Counted from the first letter of the stretch, positions 45,114 to 55,112 are shown. The stretch: DNA of 64,000 nt from Ruminococcus sp. HUN007 (GCF_000712055.1 NZ_JOOA01000002.1:1-64000); one strand, 5' to 3'. Notes: a model not told the origin generated them from the letters alone. Program-made: numbers and translations.

Positions 45114-46043
45114 ATGGGTAAATCACTTTATGAAGTAATTTCTTCGAGCGTAACAGACGACGGTATTCTTCCGAAAGAATTTAAACTTCCGGAACGCACA
45201 AAAGAAGACGGCATCACTTTTGCCGACGGTGCGATGGATGGAATTTTTATTTACCACACAGCTCATACACCGCTTAAGGAAAACGAAAAAGAAGAACTTG
45301 GCGAACTTTTAAAACTGGCGGGAACAGGTGACATTCAGAAAGCGTCGGCCGGTTTTGAAATATTCTGTGAAAAGCATCGCGCTATAACTGTCATTGACGA
45401 TATACAGCGGTTTATCATGGATCATACTGATATCCTTGAAGCGCAGAAAATGTTTGATTTTGCTTTGAATATGTTATCAGAATCAGCAGATAAGGAATGC
45501 GTTAAAGTCGGATTAAGTATTCTTGAACTTTTCGATATTGATGAAGATGAGAAATTATGTAACATGATCCGTACTGTCGGTCTTTCTGATGAGTTCACGA
45601 TTTTTTCTGTGTTCTGCATGAGGAAATGGTCAGATGCAGAAAATGAAATACTGAAACTTGCAAAGTCTGTCCGCGGATGGGGAAGGATCCACTGCATTGA
45701 TTTTATAGAAGCTGAAAATGCCGAAACTAAAGAATGGCTTTTCTTTAACGGAGTAGACAACGACGTTGTTCCGGCGTACTCAGCGTGGCCGGTCTATGAA
45801 AAATCTGATTTTAATGAAAGAATGCAGAAAGATAAGCTTTCATACGACGAGATCCATGCAGTTCTGAATATAGCAGATGCACTTATGGATGAAGGCCCTG
45901 TAAGTGGTATATCAAATATGGATGATCCTAAGGGCTTTTTAGCTGAAATCCTGAAAAAGTCAGAAGGGGATTATCCGTTTTCAGAACGTGACCTCAGGAT
46001 TTTAAAAGATATTTCCGAATGGGGAGATCCGGAGGTTTTATAA
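45114..46043 (+). CDS. All-helical protein of unknown function
   Basis: 309 residues, CGGAGG upstream, no signal or membrane segment. The start has LPEDF-like and ITFADGAMDGIFIYH motifs; the rest looks like HEAT-type helical repeats (FDFALNMLSESADKECVKVG, SILELFDIDEDEKL). I do not recognise a function. It lies among orphan genes; an immunity role is possible but unsupported. Confidence 0.7.
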   Translation: MGKSLYEVISSSVTDDGILPKEFKLPERTKEDGITFADGAMDGIFIYHTAHTPLKENEKEELGELLKLAGTGDIQKASAGFEIFCEKHRAITVIDDIQRFIMDHTDILEAQKMFDFALNMLSESADKECVKVGLSILELFDIDEDEKLCNMIRTVGLSDEFTIFSVFCMRKWSDAENEILKLAKSVRGWGRIHCIDFIEAENAETKEWLFFNGVDNDVVPAYSAWPVYEKSDFNERMQKDKLSYDEIHAVLNIADALMDEGPVSGISNMDDPKGFLAEILKKSEGDYPFSERDLRILKDISEWGDPEVL

Positions 46044-46064
46044 AGAAAGGATGAGGCAGTGACT

Positions 46065-46646
46065 ATGATCGAGATTTCCTATCTACAGATGTTTATTTTT
46101 ATAACTCTCATTTGGATACTTGTACGATTCATAATTGCGATCAGATTCAAAAAGTTCTCGGTAAAACGTGAACTACAAATGCTTCTTGTATACATATGTC
46201 TTGTAGTTATTGCTAGATTTGTATACTTTCCGTTACATTTGGTTGATGGAAAAATAGGTACACTAACGATTGGCCCTGCAAAGACACCGTCAGACATGAT
46301 AAGCCTCATCCCGTTCTATTTTCTCTTTGACAGATATGATGGATGGCTTGTCAATATTATCGGGAACATAGCAATGTTTATACCAGTCGGAATAGTATGG
46401 CCTATCTGTTTCCGAAAGCTTGATAATATCAAAAAAACTATGTTAGCAGGAATTTGTTTTATTATCTTCATTGAGCTTTCCCAACTGGTATCTCCCGAAA
46501 GGCATACAGATATTGATGACTTAATATTAAATACAAGTGGTGTTTTGATTGGTGCGTGTATCATATTTGCTATACGAAAAGCCGCAAAATCTGAATATCA
46601 TCAAAAGGATAGTCGAAGTGGTGCTGACAGTCCTTATTCCGATTAA
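46065..46646 (+). CDS. VanZ-family membrane protein
   Basis: ~193 residues from the ATG at 46065 (ATGAGG upstream; GTG at 46059 possible). Five hydrophobic segments and the VanZ core: NIIGNIAMFIPVGIVWP, ELSQLVSPERHTDIDDLILN, TSGVLIGA. VanZ proteins give low-level glycopeptide resistance in van operons, but stand-alone homologues like this have unknown roles. Confidence 0.85.
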   Translation: MIEISYLQMFIFITLIWILVRFIIAIRFKKFSVKRELQMLLVYICLVVIARFVYFPLHLVDGKIGTLTIGPAKTPSDMISLIPFYFLFDRYDGWLVNIIGNIAMFIPVGIVWPICFRKLDNIKKTMLAGICFIIFIELSQLVSPERHTDIDDLILNTSGVLIGACIIFAIRKAAKSEYHQKDSRSGADSPYSD

Positions 46647-46701
46647 ATGTGCCGGAGGCATCACCTTTTATTCTGAAAAGTTTTTGTTACAGGAGATTTT
46701 T

Positions 46702-47094
46702 ATGAAAACATTGAAAAAGGTTCTGATCGGCATCCTTGCCGTCCTACTGTTTCTGATATTGTTTGAAATCTTCGGTATGATCATCAATCACGCCTCGACC
46801 GGTATCCAGACAAAACGTCTGCGCCATGATATTGTTGATACGCTCCGGAATACCGAGATCATCTCTGTTGAATCCGAGACCGGCAACACTTCAGGTACAG
46901 GAAATCATGTGGACTGCCTTACACAGATCACGTTCACATCAGATCTTTCGCTGTCTGATGTACAGGATAAATTCGATGACACATACAAATGGGATGATTT
47001 TAACTGCTATATAGAAGAAACTGATAAAGCAGGCGAATACCTGTTCTACCTGCGTAAGCGTGCGCCATTCGCTGATAATATCGAAGGGCATTAA
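46702..47094 (+). CDS. Membrane-anchored small protein, unknown
   Basis: 130 residues from the ATG at 46702 (AGGAGA upstream). One N-terminal helix (about 7-28) and an extracytoplasmic domain with ITFTSDLSLSDVQDKFDDTY. No family recognised. Confidence 0.6.
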   Translation: MKTLKKVLIGILAVLLFLILFEIFGMIINHASTGIQTKRLRHDIVDTLRNTEIISVESETGNTSGTGNHVDCLTQITFTSDLSLSDVQDKFDDTYKWDDFNCYIEETDKAGEYLFYLRKRAPFADNIEGH

Positions 47095-47159
47095 GAAATC
47101 GGAGAGGAAGTATGGGGCTTCCTTCGTCAAATCGGAATTTCGAGGAGATTTGAAAATAT

Positions 47160-47507
47160 ATGAACAGCATTGTTTTAGGACATATTAATGACTTGTTTGA
47201 TTCATATGATTTATTCAGCGGCACAGGCAAAAAGAGGATACGCAGTTCAATTATAACAAGCTTTCCCGATATATCAGATAAAGAGATCAAAGAAGCAGAG
47301 GAGTATTTACATTCCTTTTATGAGTGTTGTTTGAAATATGCAGATATAATAGCCGCTAAATATAAAACACCATTCTTACCTAAAGGAGAAGATGCACAAA
47401 AGGAAATCTCAGAATATGAGAGTGAATGCAGGAAACAATATCCAGAAATTGATGCAGAGAAAATTAAAAGTGTTTTTTCTATCGTTTGTTGGTTAGCTAA
47501 CAGATAA
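47160..47507 (+). CDS. Small soluble protein, unknown
   Basis: 115 residues, helical, charged, GAGGAG ~12 bases upstream. The leader contains a CTTCCTTCG(T/C)YAAATCGGAATTT block that recurs at 52509 before the nucleosidase pseudogene. Not recognised. Confidence 0.55.
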   Translation: MNSIVLGHINDLFDSYDLFSGTGKKRIRSSIITSFPDISDKEIKEAEEYLHSFYECCLKYADIIAAKYKTPFLPKGEDAQKEISEYESECRKQYPEIDAEKIKSVFSIVCWLANR

Positions 47508-47530
47508 CCGAGTTGTAAATTCTGATTTGG

Positions 47531-47610
47531 TTCATTAACTGAATATACACTAAGCACTTGCTACGGCAGGTGCTTTTTTCATTCCCTCACGGAGGAGGTG
47601 AAACCGCATG
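47531..47610 (+). repeat. Phage tape-measure leader repeat, copy A
   Basis: TTAACTGAATATACAC, terminator AGCACTTGC/GCAGGTGCT-T6, then CACGGAGGAGGTGAAACCG-ATG. Copies B (48983), C (53370) and D (57145) share it. In A the ATG is fused directly to the sequence that follows the integrase at 59762. Confidence 0.8.
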
Positions 47611-47703
47611 ATATGCTTCCGGCTGTGGCTCACCCCAAGTGAGCCGTTATTTTTTTGCCCGTTTTGACTTGATGAACTGGAAGGATTATGGTATAATGGT
47701 ATG
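47608..47703 (+). repeat. Post-integrase terminator/promoter repeat, copy A
   Basis: ATGATATGCTTCCGGCTG, a GGCTCAC/GTGAGCC hairpin with T7, then TTGATG-N17-TATAAT (-10 at 47692-47697). Copies at 59762 and 63690 precede other cargo genes. It drives the 47776 gene. Confidence 0.75.
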
Positions 47704-47775
47704 GTACATATCGAGTTGCCGGTGAATTTTACATCTGTTTATTTGATCAATAAAAATATTTAAGGAGTGCTGCAT

Positions 47776-48213
47776 ATGTTACAAGGATTTGAAGATGCAT
47801 TTACCGATGCACAGGCAAGTATCGTATCACTTGCATTAGAACTGTTAGAGAACGACGAAAAAGAAGCCGATATGGTGTATATTTATATCTATCGAAGCGA
47901 TTCAATGGGTTTCTTTAACGCATTCTTTGCTAAAGATAAAAAGATATGCCTTTTAAACGACTGGTTTGATGACGATCAGATAGATGAGTTTTTTGATTGT
48001 GGGTTTGAAGACATGGACAATATCGTTGATATTTGCGATAAATATGATGGAAAACGTCCTATTGAATTCAGATTAAGCTACAATGTTCATACAAAAGCAT
48101 TTGACGCTAAATACAACTATGATGATTTCGCCGGAGATGGTGATGTCGACTTAGTGGATATTTTTGAGGACTGGCAGAAGGAATGTGAAGCTGAACTAAG
48201 CAAGGAGAAATGA
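47776..48213 (+). CDS. DUF600/YezG-like protein, possible immunity protein
   Basis: 145 residues from the ATG at 47776 (AAGGAGTG seven bases upstream; GTG at 47767 possible). Acidic, with SMGFFNAFFAKDKKICLLNDWF and RLSYNVHTKAFDAKYNY, reminiscent of the YezG antitoxin/immunity family. It overlaps the next gene by ATGA-type coupling. Assignment is tentative. Confidence 0.45.
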   Translation: MLQGFEDAFTDAQASIVSLALELLENDEKEADMVYIYIYRSDSMGFFNAFFAKDKKICLLNDWFDDDQIDEFFDCGFEDMDNIVDICDKYDGKRPIEFRLSYNVHTKAFDAKYNYDDFAGDGDVDLVDIFEDWQKECEAELSKEK

Positions 48214-48215
48214 AC

Positions 48216-48974
48216 ATGAAAGTGAAATCAAAGAAGAAAATCATATTATGCTGTTGTATTTCTTTGATACTGCTGGTGTTGCTGGCTGCTGTATGTTTTT
48301 TTCAATTTACGGATTTAGGCTATCGAATGTCAGTTCCGTACCGCATTTCCTTTGAAAAAGCAGCAGATAATATTTATGTCAACAAGAACTATTCCGGTAA
48401 TATCAAAGAAGCAATCAGGCTCACGGAAGATGCATTGGAACGGGACAGAGCGTTTTTCGGAGAATTACAGTGTACCGATACAACTAAAACGATTGTGATT
48501 TTCTGTGATGATGATAATCTCCTTTCAAGGCTCGGCGGAGATCATGATACGAATACTTCAATATTTGACCCGAAGCAAAACTACATTTCTATTTCAGATG
48601 AATACCTTAATATTGACATAATAGCACATGAATTCACTCACGCGGAGTTGCATACCCGCCTGAATACAAATGCTCTGAAAGGGATTCCTACATGGTTTGA
48701 TGAGGGACTTGCCACGCAAAATGATTATCGTGAGCAATATGGGCTGGAGGCATGGATTGAACAGACTGATAACGGAAAAAATGCACTTCCTCTCGAAGAT
48801 ATGGATACAGGTTCTGAATTTTATGCTGGAACGGTAGAAGACAGGCGTTTCCGTTACCTGAATGCGAAACATGAGGTCGGTGTTTGGATGGAGGCTCATC
48901 AGCAGAAAGGGTTGTTAGAATTATTTGATAAGCTAAACAACGGCGAGTCGTTTGATACTGCTTATTTCAAATAA
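48216..48974 (+). CDS. Membrane-anchored gluzincin-type metallopeptidase
   Basis: 252 residues from the ATG at 48216, AAGGAG eight bases upstream. One N-terminal helix (10-32), then a peptidase-MA-like domain with HEFTH (HExxH, ~142) and the downstream glutamate in WFDEGLA. It should act outside the membrane. Together with the coupled upstream gene it could be an enzyme/partner pair. Confidence 0.75.
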   Translation: MKVKSKKKIILCCCISLILLVLLAAVCFFQFTDLGYRMSVPYRISFEKAADNIYVNKNYSGNIKEAIRLTEDALERDRAFFGELQCTDTTKTIVIFCDDDNLLSRLGGDHDTNTSIFDPKQNYISISDEYLNIDIIAHEFTHAELHTRLNTNALKGIPTWFDEGLATQNDYREQYGLEAWIEQTDNGKNALPLEDMDTGSEFYAGTVEDRRFRYLNAKHEVGVWMEAHQQKGLLELFDKLNNGESFDTAYFK

Positions 48975-48982
48975 AATCTGAT

Positions 48983-49269
48983 TAGCGCATTAACTGAATA
49001 TACACAAAGCACTTGCTACGGCAGGTGCTTTTTTCATACCCTCACGGAGGAGGCGAAACCGAATGGCAAACAGAATCAAGAGCATCACGGTCGAGATCGG
49101 CGGTGATACCACAAAGCTGTCGATGGAGCTTGACGAAAAATACGCCTCCGTCATTCTCCGGCAATACGTTGAGGACACCGGGAATGCCGAAGGCGTGTAT
49201 GTAATTCGTAACGGACAGCAGATTCCTTATTCTGATCTGGTCAAAGAGGTTGAGACGAAGGAAGGCTGA
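48983..49269 (+). pseudogene. Tape-measure leader copy B fused to a phage methyltransferase tail
   Basis: The leader repeat (48983-49062) and the first ~17 tape-measure codons (MANRIKSITVEIGGDTTKLS) run into SMELDEKYASVILRQYVED and a tail typical of the C terminus of phage site-specific DNA methyltransferases. The frame stays open to 49269, so two phage genes were fused by deletion. Confidence 0.65.
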
Positions 49270-49302
49270 GCATTATTGCAGTTATTTCACGTTTCTTTTT
49301 TG

Positions 49303-49959
49303 TCATATTTTACTGTTTTCGGATTCCGTTGTCTTGATAGCATTATAGTATTCGAGCTGCATCGGAAGTACAGCCCAAAGCTGCGCTCTGGAATTGTTTG
49401 ATGTCAGCACATCTATTATCTCTTTGTCCGGCACAGGATAGACGGTGAAATCGTCTTGTTCGCCTTTATCTGTGCGTATTGGGAAGGCAAGCTGCTCGGT
49501 GTCGATGCTAAACTGTGCATTCATGCCCTCTTTGTTTCCTCTTGCATCAAGCCTTATCCATTTATCATGCTCTCTGAGATATACTCCGTTAAGTCCGTGA
49601 TAGACAAGCTCCGGCACATCGGCATTGTCGTTGAGTACGATCTTCTGATAGCAAAAGCCTGCGGGGATGCCCCTGCTGCGGAGTATCGCAGCCAGAAGAT
49701 GAGATTTTGCAAAGCATACTCCGTGACCTGCTTTGAGTACCTGTGATGCCGTGCAGGGCACCTCGTCTGCTCCGATGTCAGCCGAATGTGAGATGTGGTC
49801 ACGCACATACTCAAAAGCCTTTCTGATAAAATCGGTCTCGCCGTTTGACGCGCTATAAAGCTTGTCAGCCAGTTGTGCAACAGACTCGTTGTCAAAGTCA
49901 ATGATATCACTGCATTGCAGATATTGGTGGATGTTATTCGTGTATAGTTTCGTTTTCAT
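49303..49959 (-). CDS. Transglutaminase-like cysteine protein
   Basis: 218 residues from the ATG at 49959 (GGCGGAG upstream). The triad is readable: Cys in GHGVCFAKSHLLAAIL, His in LVYHGLNGVYL and Asp in WIRLDARGN. The SRGIPAGFCYQ strand fits the transglutaminase core family. No signal peptide. Function in this setting unknown. Confidence 0.8.
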   Translation of the reverse strand: MKTKLYTNNIHQYLQCSDIIDFDNESVAQLADKLYSASNGETDFIRKAFEYVRDHISHSADIGADEVPCTASQVLKAGHGVCFAKSHLLAAILRSRGIPAGFCYQKIVLNDNADVPELVYHGLNGVYLREHDKWIRLDARGNKEGMNAQFSIDTEQLAFPIRTDKGEQDDFTVYPVPDKEIIDVLTSNNSRAQLWAVLPMQLEYYNAIKTTESENSKI

Positions 49960-50193
49960 TTTTTCTCCGCCTTTCTGGTTTTTCAGTTTCCGTTCTGGCA
50001 GTTCGCTGAACATTTCCGATACCATTTTTCATATTATAGCACATATCGACAGAAAAAACAACAGGTTCTACCTGAAAGATTGTCACTACTCACACTTGCT
50101 ATATCTGCGATTCAGAGTTAATATCTAAACAGTCCACTGGACTGTTTACTACACTCAAACCGCAGCAAGCGGTGAAAAACAGGAGGTCACATC

Positions 50194-50415
50194 ATGAATA
50201 TCAGATTCAATATTGAAAAGAACCAGCGCAAGGCACTGGCGCAGAAGATCGGTGAGCTGGCTGAGATGGATGTCCGCTACTGCGGCGTTCCGAGCTGCGC
50301 CTACGAGATCGGGGCATACACCCTCGACAAGGAAGCGGTGCATGGCGATGCCTACGCAAAATTCATCACTATGTTTTGCGAGTTTGCAAAGAACCTGCAG
50401 CGTGTGGCGCGGGAC
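50194..50415 (+). pseudogene. N-terminal fragment of a phage-associated protein
   Basis: AGGAGG precedes MNIRFNIEKNQRKALAQKIG; ~72 residues look like the start of a phage-borne "virulence" protein family, then unrelated sequence follows to a stop at 50562. Truncated at a rearrangement junction. Confidence 0.5.
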
Positions 50416-50576
50416 GGATATCCTCCAAACGGTGGTAACCCACCCCACACATCGCACGTGTGCGGCTCTTGTGCGATGTACAATTCACGTACAATTCATC
50501 TACATTTCTGTTTTGGTTTACTTGCATTTCCATTTTATCTGTGGTATACTATTTCCATCTGAAAGGAGAAAGTGCA

Positions 50577-51036
50577 ATGGAAAACAGAATTGATATGCTG
50601 GAACTACGGCTTTACAGGAATCCACCGCCTGATGATGAACCAGAAAGAAAAATGCCGCTGGTAGTGGAATATTACATCAATGACTCCTGTCTGCTGGATT
50701 TGATCCGCGAGATAGAATCGCCATTTGCTGCGCATGAAACACCTTCAATGAAACCCGGTGATTACGGACACAACACACGCGGCTACATGGCGTTACAATT
50801 CAGTACTGCACGCACACCGGGTGATTACTATTATGATTACGGCGTGGAACTCTATTGCTGTTCTGGCTGCGGAGATTCCGGTTGCTGGTCTGTCCTCTGC
50901 CGATTCCGTGAAGAAGGTGATTGTGTCCTCATGACTGATTTTCACCATAATCACCGTGAAAAACTGGCAATATCCCATTAGCTATCGTTTTACGAAAGAA
51001 AACTTTGATGCAGAAATGCAGAAACTTGGACTATAA
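50577..51036 (+). pseudogene. Cys-rich protein of unknown function, frameshifted near the end
   Basis: AAAGGAGAA upstream. Reads GDYGHNTRGYMALQFSTAR and YCCSGCGDSGCWSVLCRF; stops at 50981 after REKLAISH. One A fewer in the A5 run at 50959-50963 gives HRENWQYPISYRFTKENF and a stop at 51036 (~152 residues), followed directly by a terminator, which supports the longer form. Family not recognised. Confidence 0.7.
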
Positions 51037-51042
51037 TTTAAA

Positions 51043-51079
51043 AACGTGAGTTCTTTTCATGATAGAACTCACGTTTTTT
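51043..51079 (+). terminator. Intrinsic terminator
   Basis: Perfect 11-bp stem AACGTGAGTTC/GAACTCACGTT with an 11-base loop and T6. Confidence 0.9.
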
Positions 51080-51165
51080 CATGACTATTTCTTTTGGTAA
51101 ACCACTCCACACAGGGTTGCGGGTGTCCGGTGGACACCTCTGCGGAAGGCAGCCGCTTTTCAATC

Positions 51166-51735
51166 TTATTCATTATTCTTTTCGCTCCACATGAATGTTC
51201 TTTTACGATTTACATTTAGAATTGCATAGGATATGAGACGTAACCCTTTGAGATGCTCAAATAATTCATAAAACCGGTTTTCAAATGATTCATAATCATC
51301 AAAAGTCAGATCATCTAATTGGATGTTTAATGTTGGATAGATCATACCTCGACAATCACACCATTCCGGCTTTTCATCATACCAGTCAGCATAAAGATGG
51401 CCTTTCCATTTTTCGCCATGCGAAGAAATGAGTAATCTCTTGTTGACATCTGGCTCTGGTTCTCCCTCTAAACAAGGAGTGAATCTTATCAACTGCGATA
51501 TGTTTTCCGGATTCTCTATGAACACTCTCCCGCATGACGGGCATTGATATAAATTCAAGTGAAACAGATCATCAATACGCTCATAAATCGCATGATTATT
51601 TTCATGTGACTTTTCAATTTTATCTATACAGTCCCAGAACTCATTCCAATCCTGATCGGCAATGATTCTTCCTTTATATGAAATACAATCTGTGCTATCA
51701 TGAAACCGATATCCACATTTACACAAAAAGTGCAT
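51166..51735 (-). CDS. Small zinc-ribbon protein, unknown
   Basis: 189 residues from the ATG at 51735; longer starts would run through a phage gene. CKCGYRFHDSTD at the start and CPSCGRVF in the middle suggest one split zinc site. No membrane segment. Not recognised. Confidence 0.6.
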   Translation of the reverse strand: MHFLCKCGYRFHDSTDCISYKGRIIADQDWNEFWDCIDKIEKSHENNHAIYERIDDLFHLNLYQCPSCGRVFIENPENISQLIRFTPCLEGEPEPDVNKRLLISSHGEKWKGHLYADWYDEKPEWCDCRGMIYPTLNIQLDDLTFDDYESFENRFYELFEHLKGLRLISYAILNVNRKRTFMWSEKNNE

Positions 51736-51804
51736 GAAAACGCCCCCCGTAGTCTTTTTATAATAATAACTGAAATCTCGCAAAATGTCAAGGAGGTAAG
51801 GCAC

Positions 51805-52143
51805 TTGCGAAAGCTGAAAGATTATACACCGACCAAGTTCTTGGCGGAGGATTCCCATTATGACAAAGCCGCCGCCAACTATGTGGTGCGGTTCATCGAG
51901 TGCCTTGCCCATACCAAAGGCACATGGACGGGAAAGCCCTTCGAGCTGATCGACTGGCAGGAGCGCATCATCCGTGAACTGTTTGGCGTTCTGAAGCCCA
52001 ACGGCTACCGGCAGTTCAACACGGCATACATCGAGATCCCGAAGAAAAACGGAAAGTCCGAGCTTGCCGCTGCGGTTGCCTGTGATGAGTACGGCTCTTC
52101 ATTCTTCGCAAACGGAGCTGCACCTTCGGCGCGGATAACCTGA
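51805..52143 (+). pseudogene. Phage terminase large subunit, N-terminal fragment
   Basis: AGGAGGT precedes a TTG start. LRKLKDYTPTKF, TKGTWTGKPFELIDWQ and the Walker A-like PKKNGKSELAAA are typical of TerL. After ~95 residues the frame leaves TerL homology. Codon use is more GC-rich than the neighbours, as in other phage pieces here. Confidence 0.8.
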
Positions 52144-52458
52144 TGTATCACAGCTTCAAGCAGCTTGATGCATAGGGCGTTCTGGTGAAGCGCAACGATG
52201 CGGAAACATCGCAGTTCGCACTCATGTTCGAGTTTGAAGGCGACAAGAACCGTGCTGTACTGCTGCTCTGCGTCCCGTCCTGCAACTGAGGGTGAAACTA
52301 CGGTGGAGAGCAAGTCCGTCAAGACGGAAAAGCTGACCCTCTCGGAGCTTGATCCGCTCACGATCGGAGTCATGAATGATATGTTCACCGAAAAGGAAAA
52401 TGACGAATATGACGGCTGGCATGAGGTCGCTGGACAGGCAGACTTTGATGCGTTCTGA
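52134..52458 (+). pseudogene. Phage major tail protein fragment joined to another phage piece
   Basis: DNLMYHSFKQLDA, a TAG, then GVLVKRNDAETSQFALMFEF look like a phi13-type major tail protein; a shift leads to LYCCSASRPATEGETTVESK. The end (VMNDMFTEKENDEYDGW) looks like another phage gene. Several stops and shifts. Confidence 0.55.
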
Positions 52459-52553
52459 TTGACTTTTTATTCCTGCTGTGTTATAATTCTGGTGTGAAGG
52501 AAACATGAAGCTTCCTTCGCTAAATCGGAATTTGAAAGGTGGTTAGGGTTCAG

Positions 52554-53303
52554 ATGATAATTGATTCTTATGATATTGAAAGTGAACCGATCGTAAATTT
52601 CGAGGCTTTCTATGGTGAAAAAAAGCATCTCGTTGAAATATGACTTGTAATATTCTCCAAGGAGATATACGAACATTTATTGTCACAGTATGAATGCAAA
52701 CAAATTTCAGAAGTAAGTGTCTGTAACGGAAATATACCGATATGGTCATTTCAAAGGAATCATAGAGAGATCGCTTTTTATTTGACACATATTGGTTCTG
52801 CCTGTGCAGGAGAACTGACAGCAGAAGTCAATCACCTGACAGGGGCAAATAAATTTATTATGTTTGGCTCTTGCGGGAGTCTGGATAATAGCATTACCAA
52901 CGGAAAATTTATCATTCCGTCACAAGCATATCGTGGTGAAGGAATGTCCTATTATTTTACTGAACCGTAGGACTACATAAACATAAAGAATGCAGACAGG
53001 CTTGCACGTATTTTTACTGAATTGCACATTCCTTTTATAAAGGGAAAAGTCTGGACAACAGACTGCCCTTTGCGTGAAACAGTCAATCTTGTAAATGAGA
53101 GAAAAGAAGAAGGGTGTATCGCCGTTGAAATGGAAGTTGCAGGAGTACAGGCAGTTTCTGATTTTTACGGTTTTGAATTGTATGACTTTTTGTCTGCGGG
53201 AGATGTTCTTGCAGAAGGAGATTATCAGATTGATAAACTGTCAGATGCCAATCATAATCTTGATAAACTTCAAATTGCAATGCAAATTTCAGATAGAATA
53301 TAA
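52554..53303 (+). pseudogene. Nucleoside phosphorylase-family gene with two in-frame stops
   Basis: One frame of 250 codons, starting ATG at 52554, has TGA at 52641-52643 and TAG at 52968-52970. Homology continues across both: HLVEI*LVIFSKEIYEHLL, HIGSACAGELTAEV, MFGSCGSLDN, and EGCIAVEMEVAGVQAVSDF, the phosphorylase/nucleosidase active-site region. No frame change; purely nonsense decay. Confidence 0.8.
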
Positions 53304-53369
53304 ATCATCCTAAGAAAGCTAACTTTTCATGAACAGATTTATGGCGGGGATACTTTCACAAATTCTGAT

Positions 53370-53467
53370 TTAGCGCATTAACTGAATATACACTGAGCAG
53401 TCCTGCGGGGCTGCTTTTTTCATGCCTTCACGGAGGAGGTGAAACCCGCATGGCAAACAGAATCAAG
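53370..53467 (+). repeat. Phage tape-measure leader repeat, copy C
   Basis: Same AGCGCATTAACTGAATATAC block, variant terminator (GAGCAGTCC/GGGGCTGC-T6) and start MANRIK. The tape-measure frame is then cut by the IS66-type element at 53468. Confidence 0.75.
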
Positions 53468-53551
53468 GTAAGCGTCAAATAGACCGTGTCTTTTATTGAA
53501 AAACCAAAAGCTGTATCATAGAAATACCGAGAGAATTGTATAACCTCAAGT

Positions 53552-53821
53552 ATGAACTACGCAGTAGTGAAAATCGCACAAGTTATGCAACAGATCGGAA
53601 AAACTATGAAAAGACGTGATATGGATGACAGACAAACGAGGTACCATTACGAACGCTGGAAGCTTCTCATTTCTGACCGTATGCAAAGTGGTATGAGTAC
53701 GATCGAGTGGTGTGCAAACCGAGGCGTTACGAAAGGCGCTTACTACTACTGGACGAACAAGTTCAGAAAAGAAAATGTAGATGCGGCAATACAGAATCTT
53801 CCCGCGCAGATATGTCTGTAA
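53552..53821 (+). CDS. IS66 TnpA-like helix-turn-helix protein
   Basis: 89 residues with RWKLLISDRMQSGMSTIEWC and KGAYYYWTNKFRKE, the pattern of IS66-family accessory proteins. No strong ribosome site. A protein of this kind alone cannot transpose the element. Confidence 0.6.
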   Translation: MNYAVVKIAQVMQQIGKTMKRRDMDDRQTRYHYERWKLLISDRMQSGMSTIEWCANRGVTKGAYYYWTNKFRKENVDAAIQNLPAQICL

Positions 53822-53945
53822 AGCCTAAAACGCCAAGAAAAAAAGACAGGGTAACTGTTGCCTGATTAGGCTGACGTTAGCCAGCCAGTGAATTCGAAAA
53901 ATGCATACCTCATTTTATCAACGGACATCTTTGATGTCCGTTTTC

Positions 53946-54010
53946 TAATAGCACGCCGTAGGCGTTCCATTCTCGGAATCGGAAACAGGTGGCGCCTGCG
54001 GCGCTAATCT
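53946..54010. repeat. REP-like repeat pair inside the IS66 remnant
   Basis: TAGCACGCCGTAGGCGTTCC and GGTGGCGCCTGCGGCGCTAA, the same pair as 40111-40160. Confidence 0.6.
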
Positions 54011-54011
54011 A

Positions 54012-54045
54012 AAAAAACAGAGACTGCAAAAACAGCCTCTGTTTT
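54012..54045 (+). terminator. Intrinsic terminator in the IS66 remnant
   Basis: AACAGAG/CTCTGTT stem with T9. Confidence 0.75.
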
Positions 54046-55112
54046 TTTTTACCATATCAAATTCAGCTATTAAGGACACGGTCTATTTGACGCTTACGAT
54101 TTTGATGCATTCTAAATGATATTAATTTCCTCTAGAGTCTCCAATTGTTTATATGCAACAAGCTCCTTATTCATATAATGTGATTAATTATACAATATCC
54201 GGCATTGTGCCGATTTAGCGCTGATTATATTGAATTCATATCGATTATAATATACAATTTAATTGGGGCATAGATAATCATTCGCAAAGTGCTATAGTTG
54301 TAACAATATGGAGGGATATTATGAGTGCAATAAAAGGGATTAATACTAATACTGCTACACCAGATAGAATGATTGAATTTAAGTATGATAAAAATGAACT
54401 AAAGGAAAAGTTCATAGATTGGACAGCGTCATTGGAAGATACTCCGCTTGATATGGCGCTATCTGTGATTACTTATATCGAAAAGAAATACTATCCTGTT
54501 TATATATTTCATTTCAATTACACTGCAAGTTGGTCAGCGACAAGTATTTATCTTCACACTGAGGAATATACTGTGTATGAGTCTAAAACTGTTTTTGTTG
54601 ATCGCTATGGCGGTGAACACTCTCAATGTGGAACAGATAGAATTTATATGAATGGAGCAGATAGAGATGTTCCTTATCAAGCAGTTTCTAAGCAAGTACC
54701 TGTTACTAAGACTAGAACAATACAAAATAAGCAACCATCGAATGGAAGAATTTTTGACCAACGTTTAGATATTATTTATAACTCATCTGCTAATTCTGAT
54801 TTTGATAGATGGCTTGGTTCTTTTTCGCTAGAAAATGCTGTTTCATATTCAAGTAATAAACTTCAAAACACGAATATTGAAGATTCCGGCGCATCATATA
54901 ATAATGCTATGGATTATGCAGAAAAAGCACTTGCAATCGAAGCGAAAAAAATGTGTGTATCTCAAATTCCCGGAAATAGCTATGAAAATTTCTCGATAGA
55001 TTGTCTACAAAAAAACTTGCACATCAGAAGTAGTTATTCTTCCGGTTTATAAACTCAAATATACTTATTCAGAAAAAGAATATACTGTTTGGTTTGATGG
55101 TGAAAACGCAAA

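Larger units (their letters stand above)
53468..54097. mobile_element. 630-bp IS66-type remnant
   Basis: Perfect 23-bp inverted ends starting GTAAGCGTCAAATAGACC at 53468 and 54097, an IS66-type terminus. Only a TnpA-like gene, REP units and a terminator lie inside; tnpB and tnpC are absent. No target duplication is seen. Confidence 0.8.
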
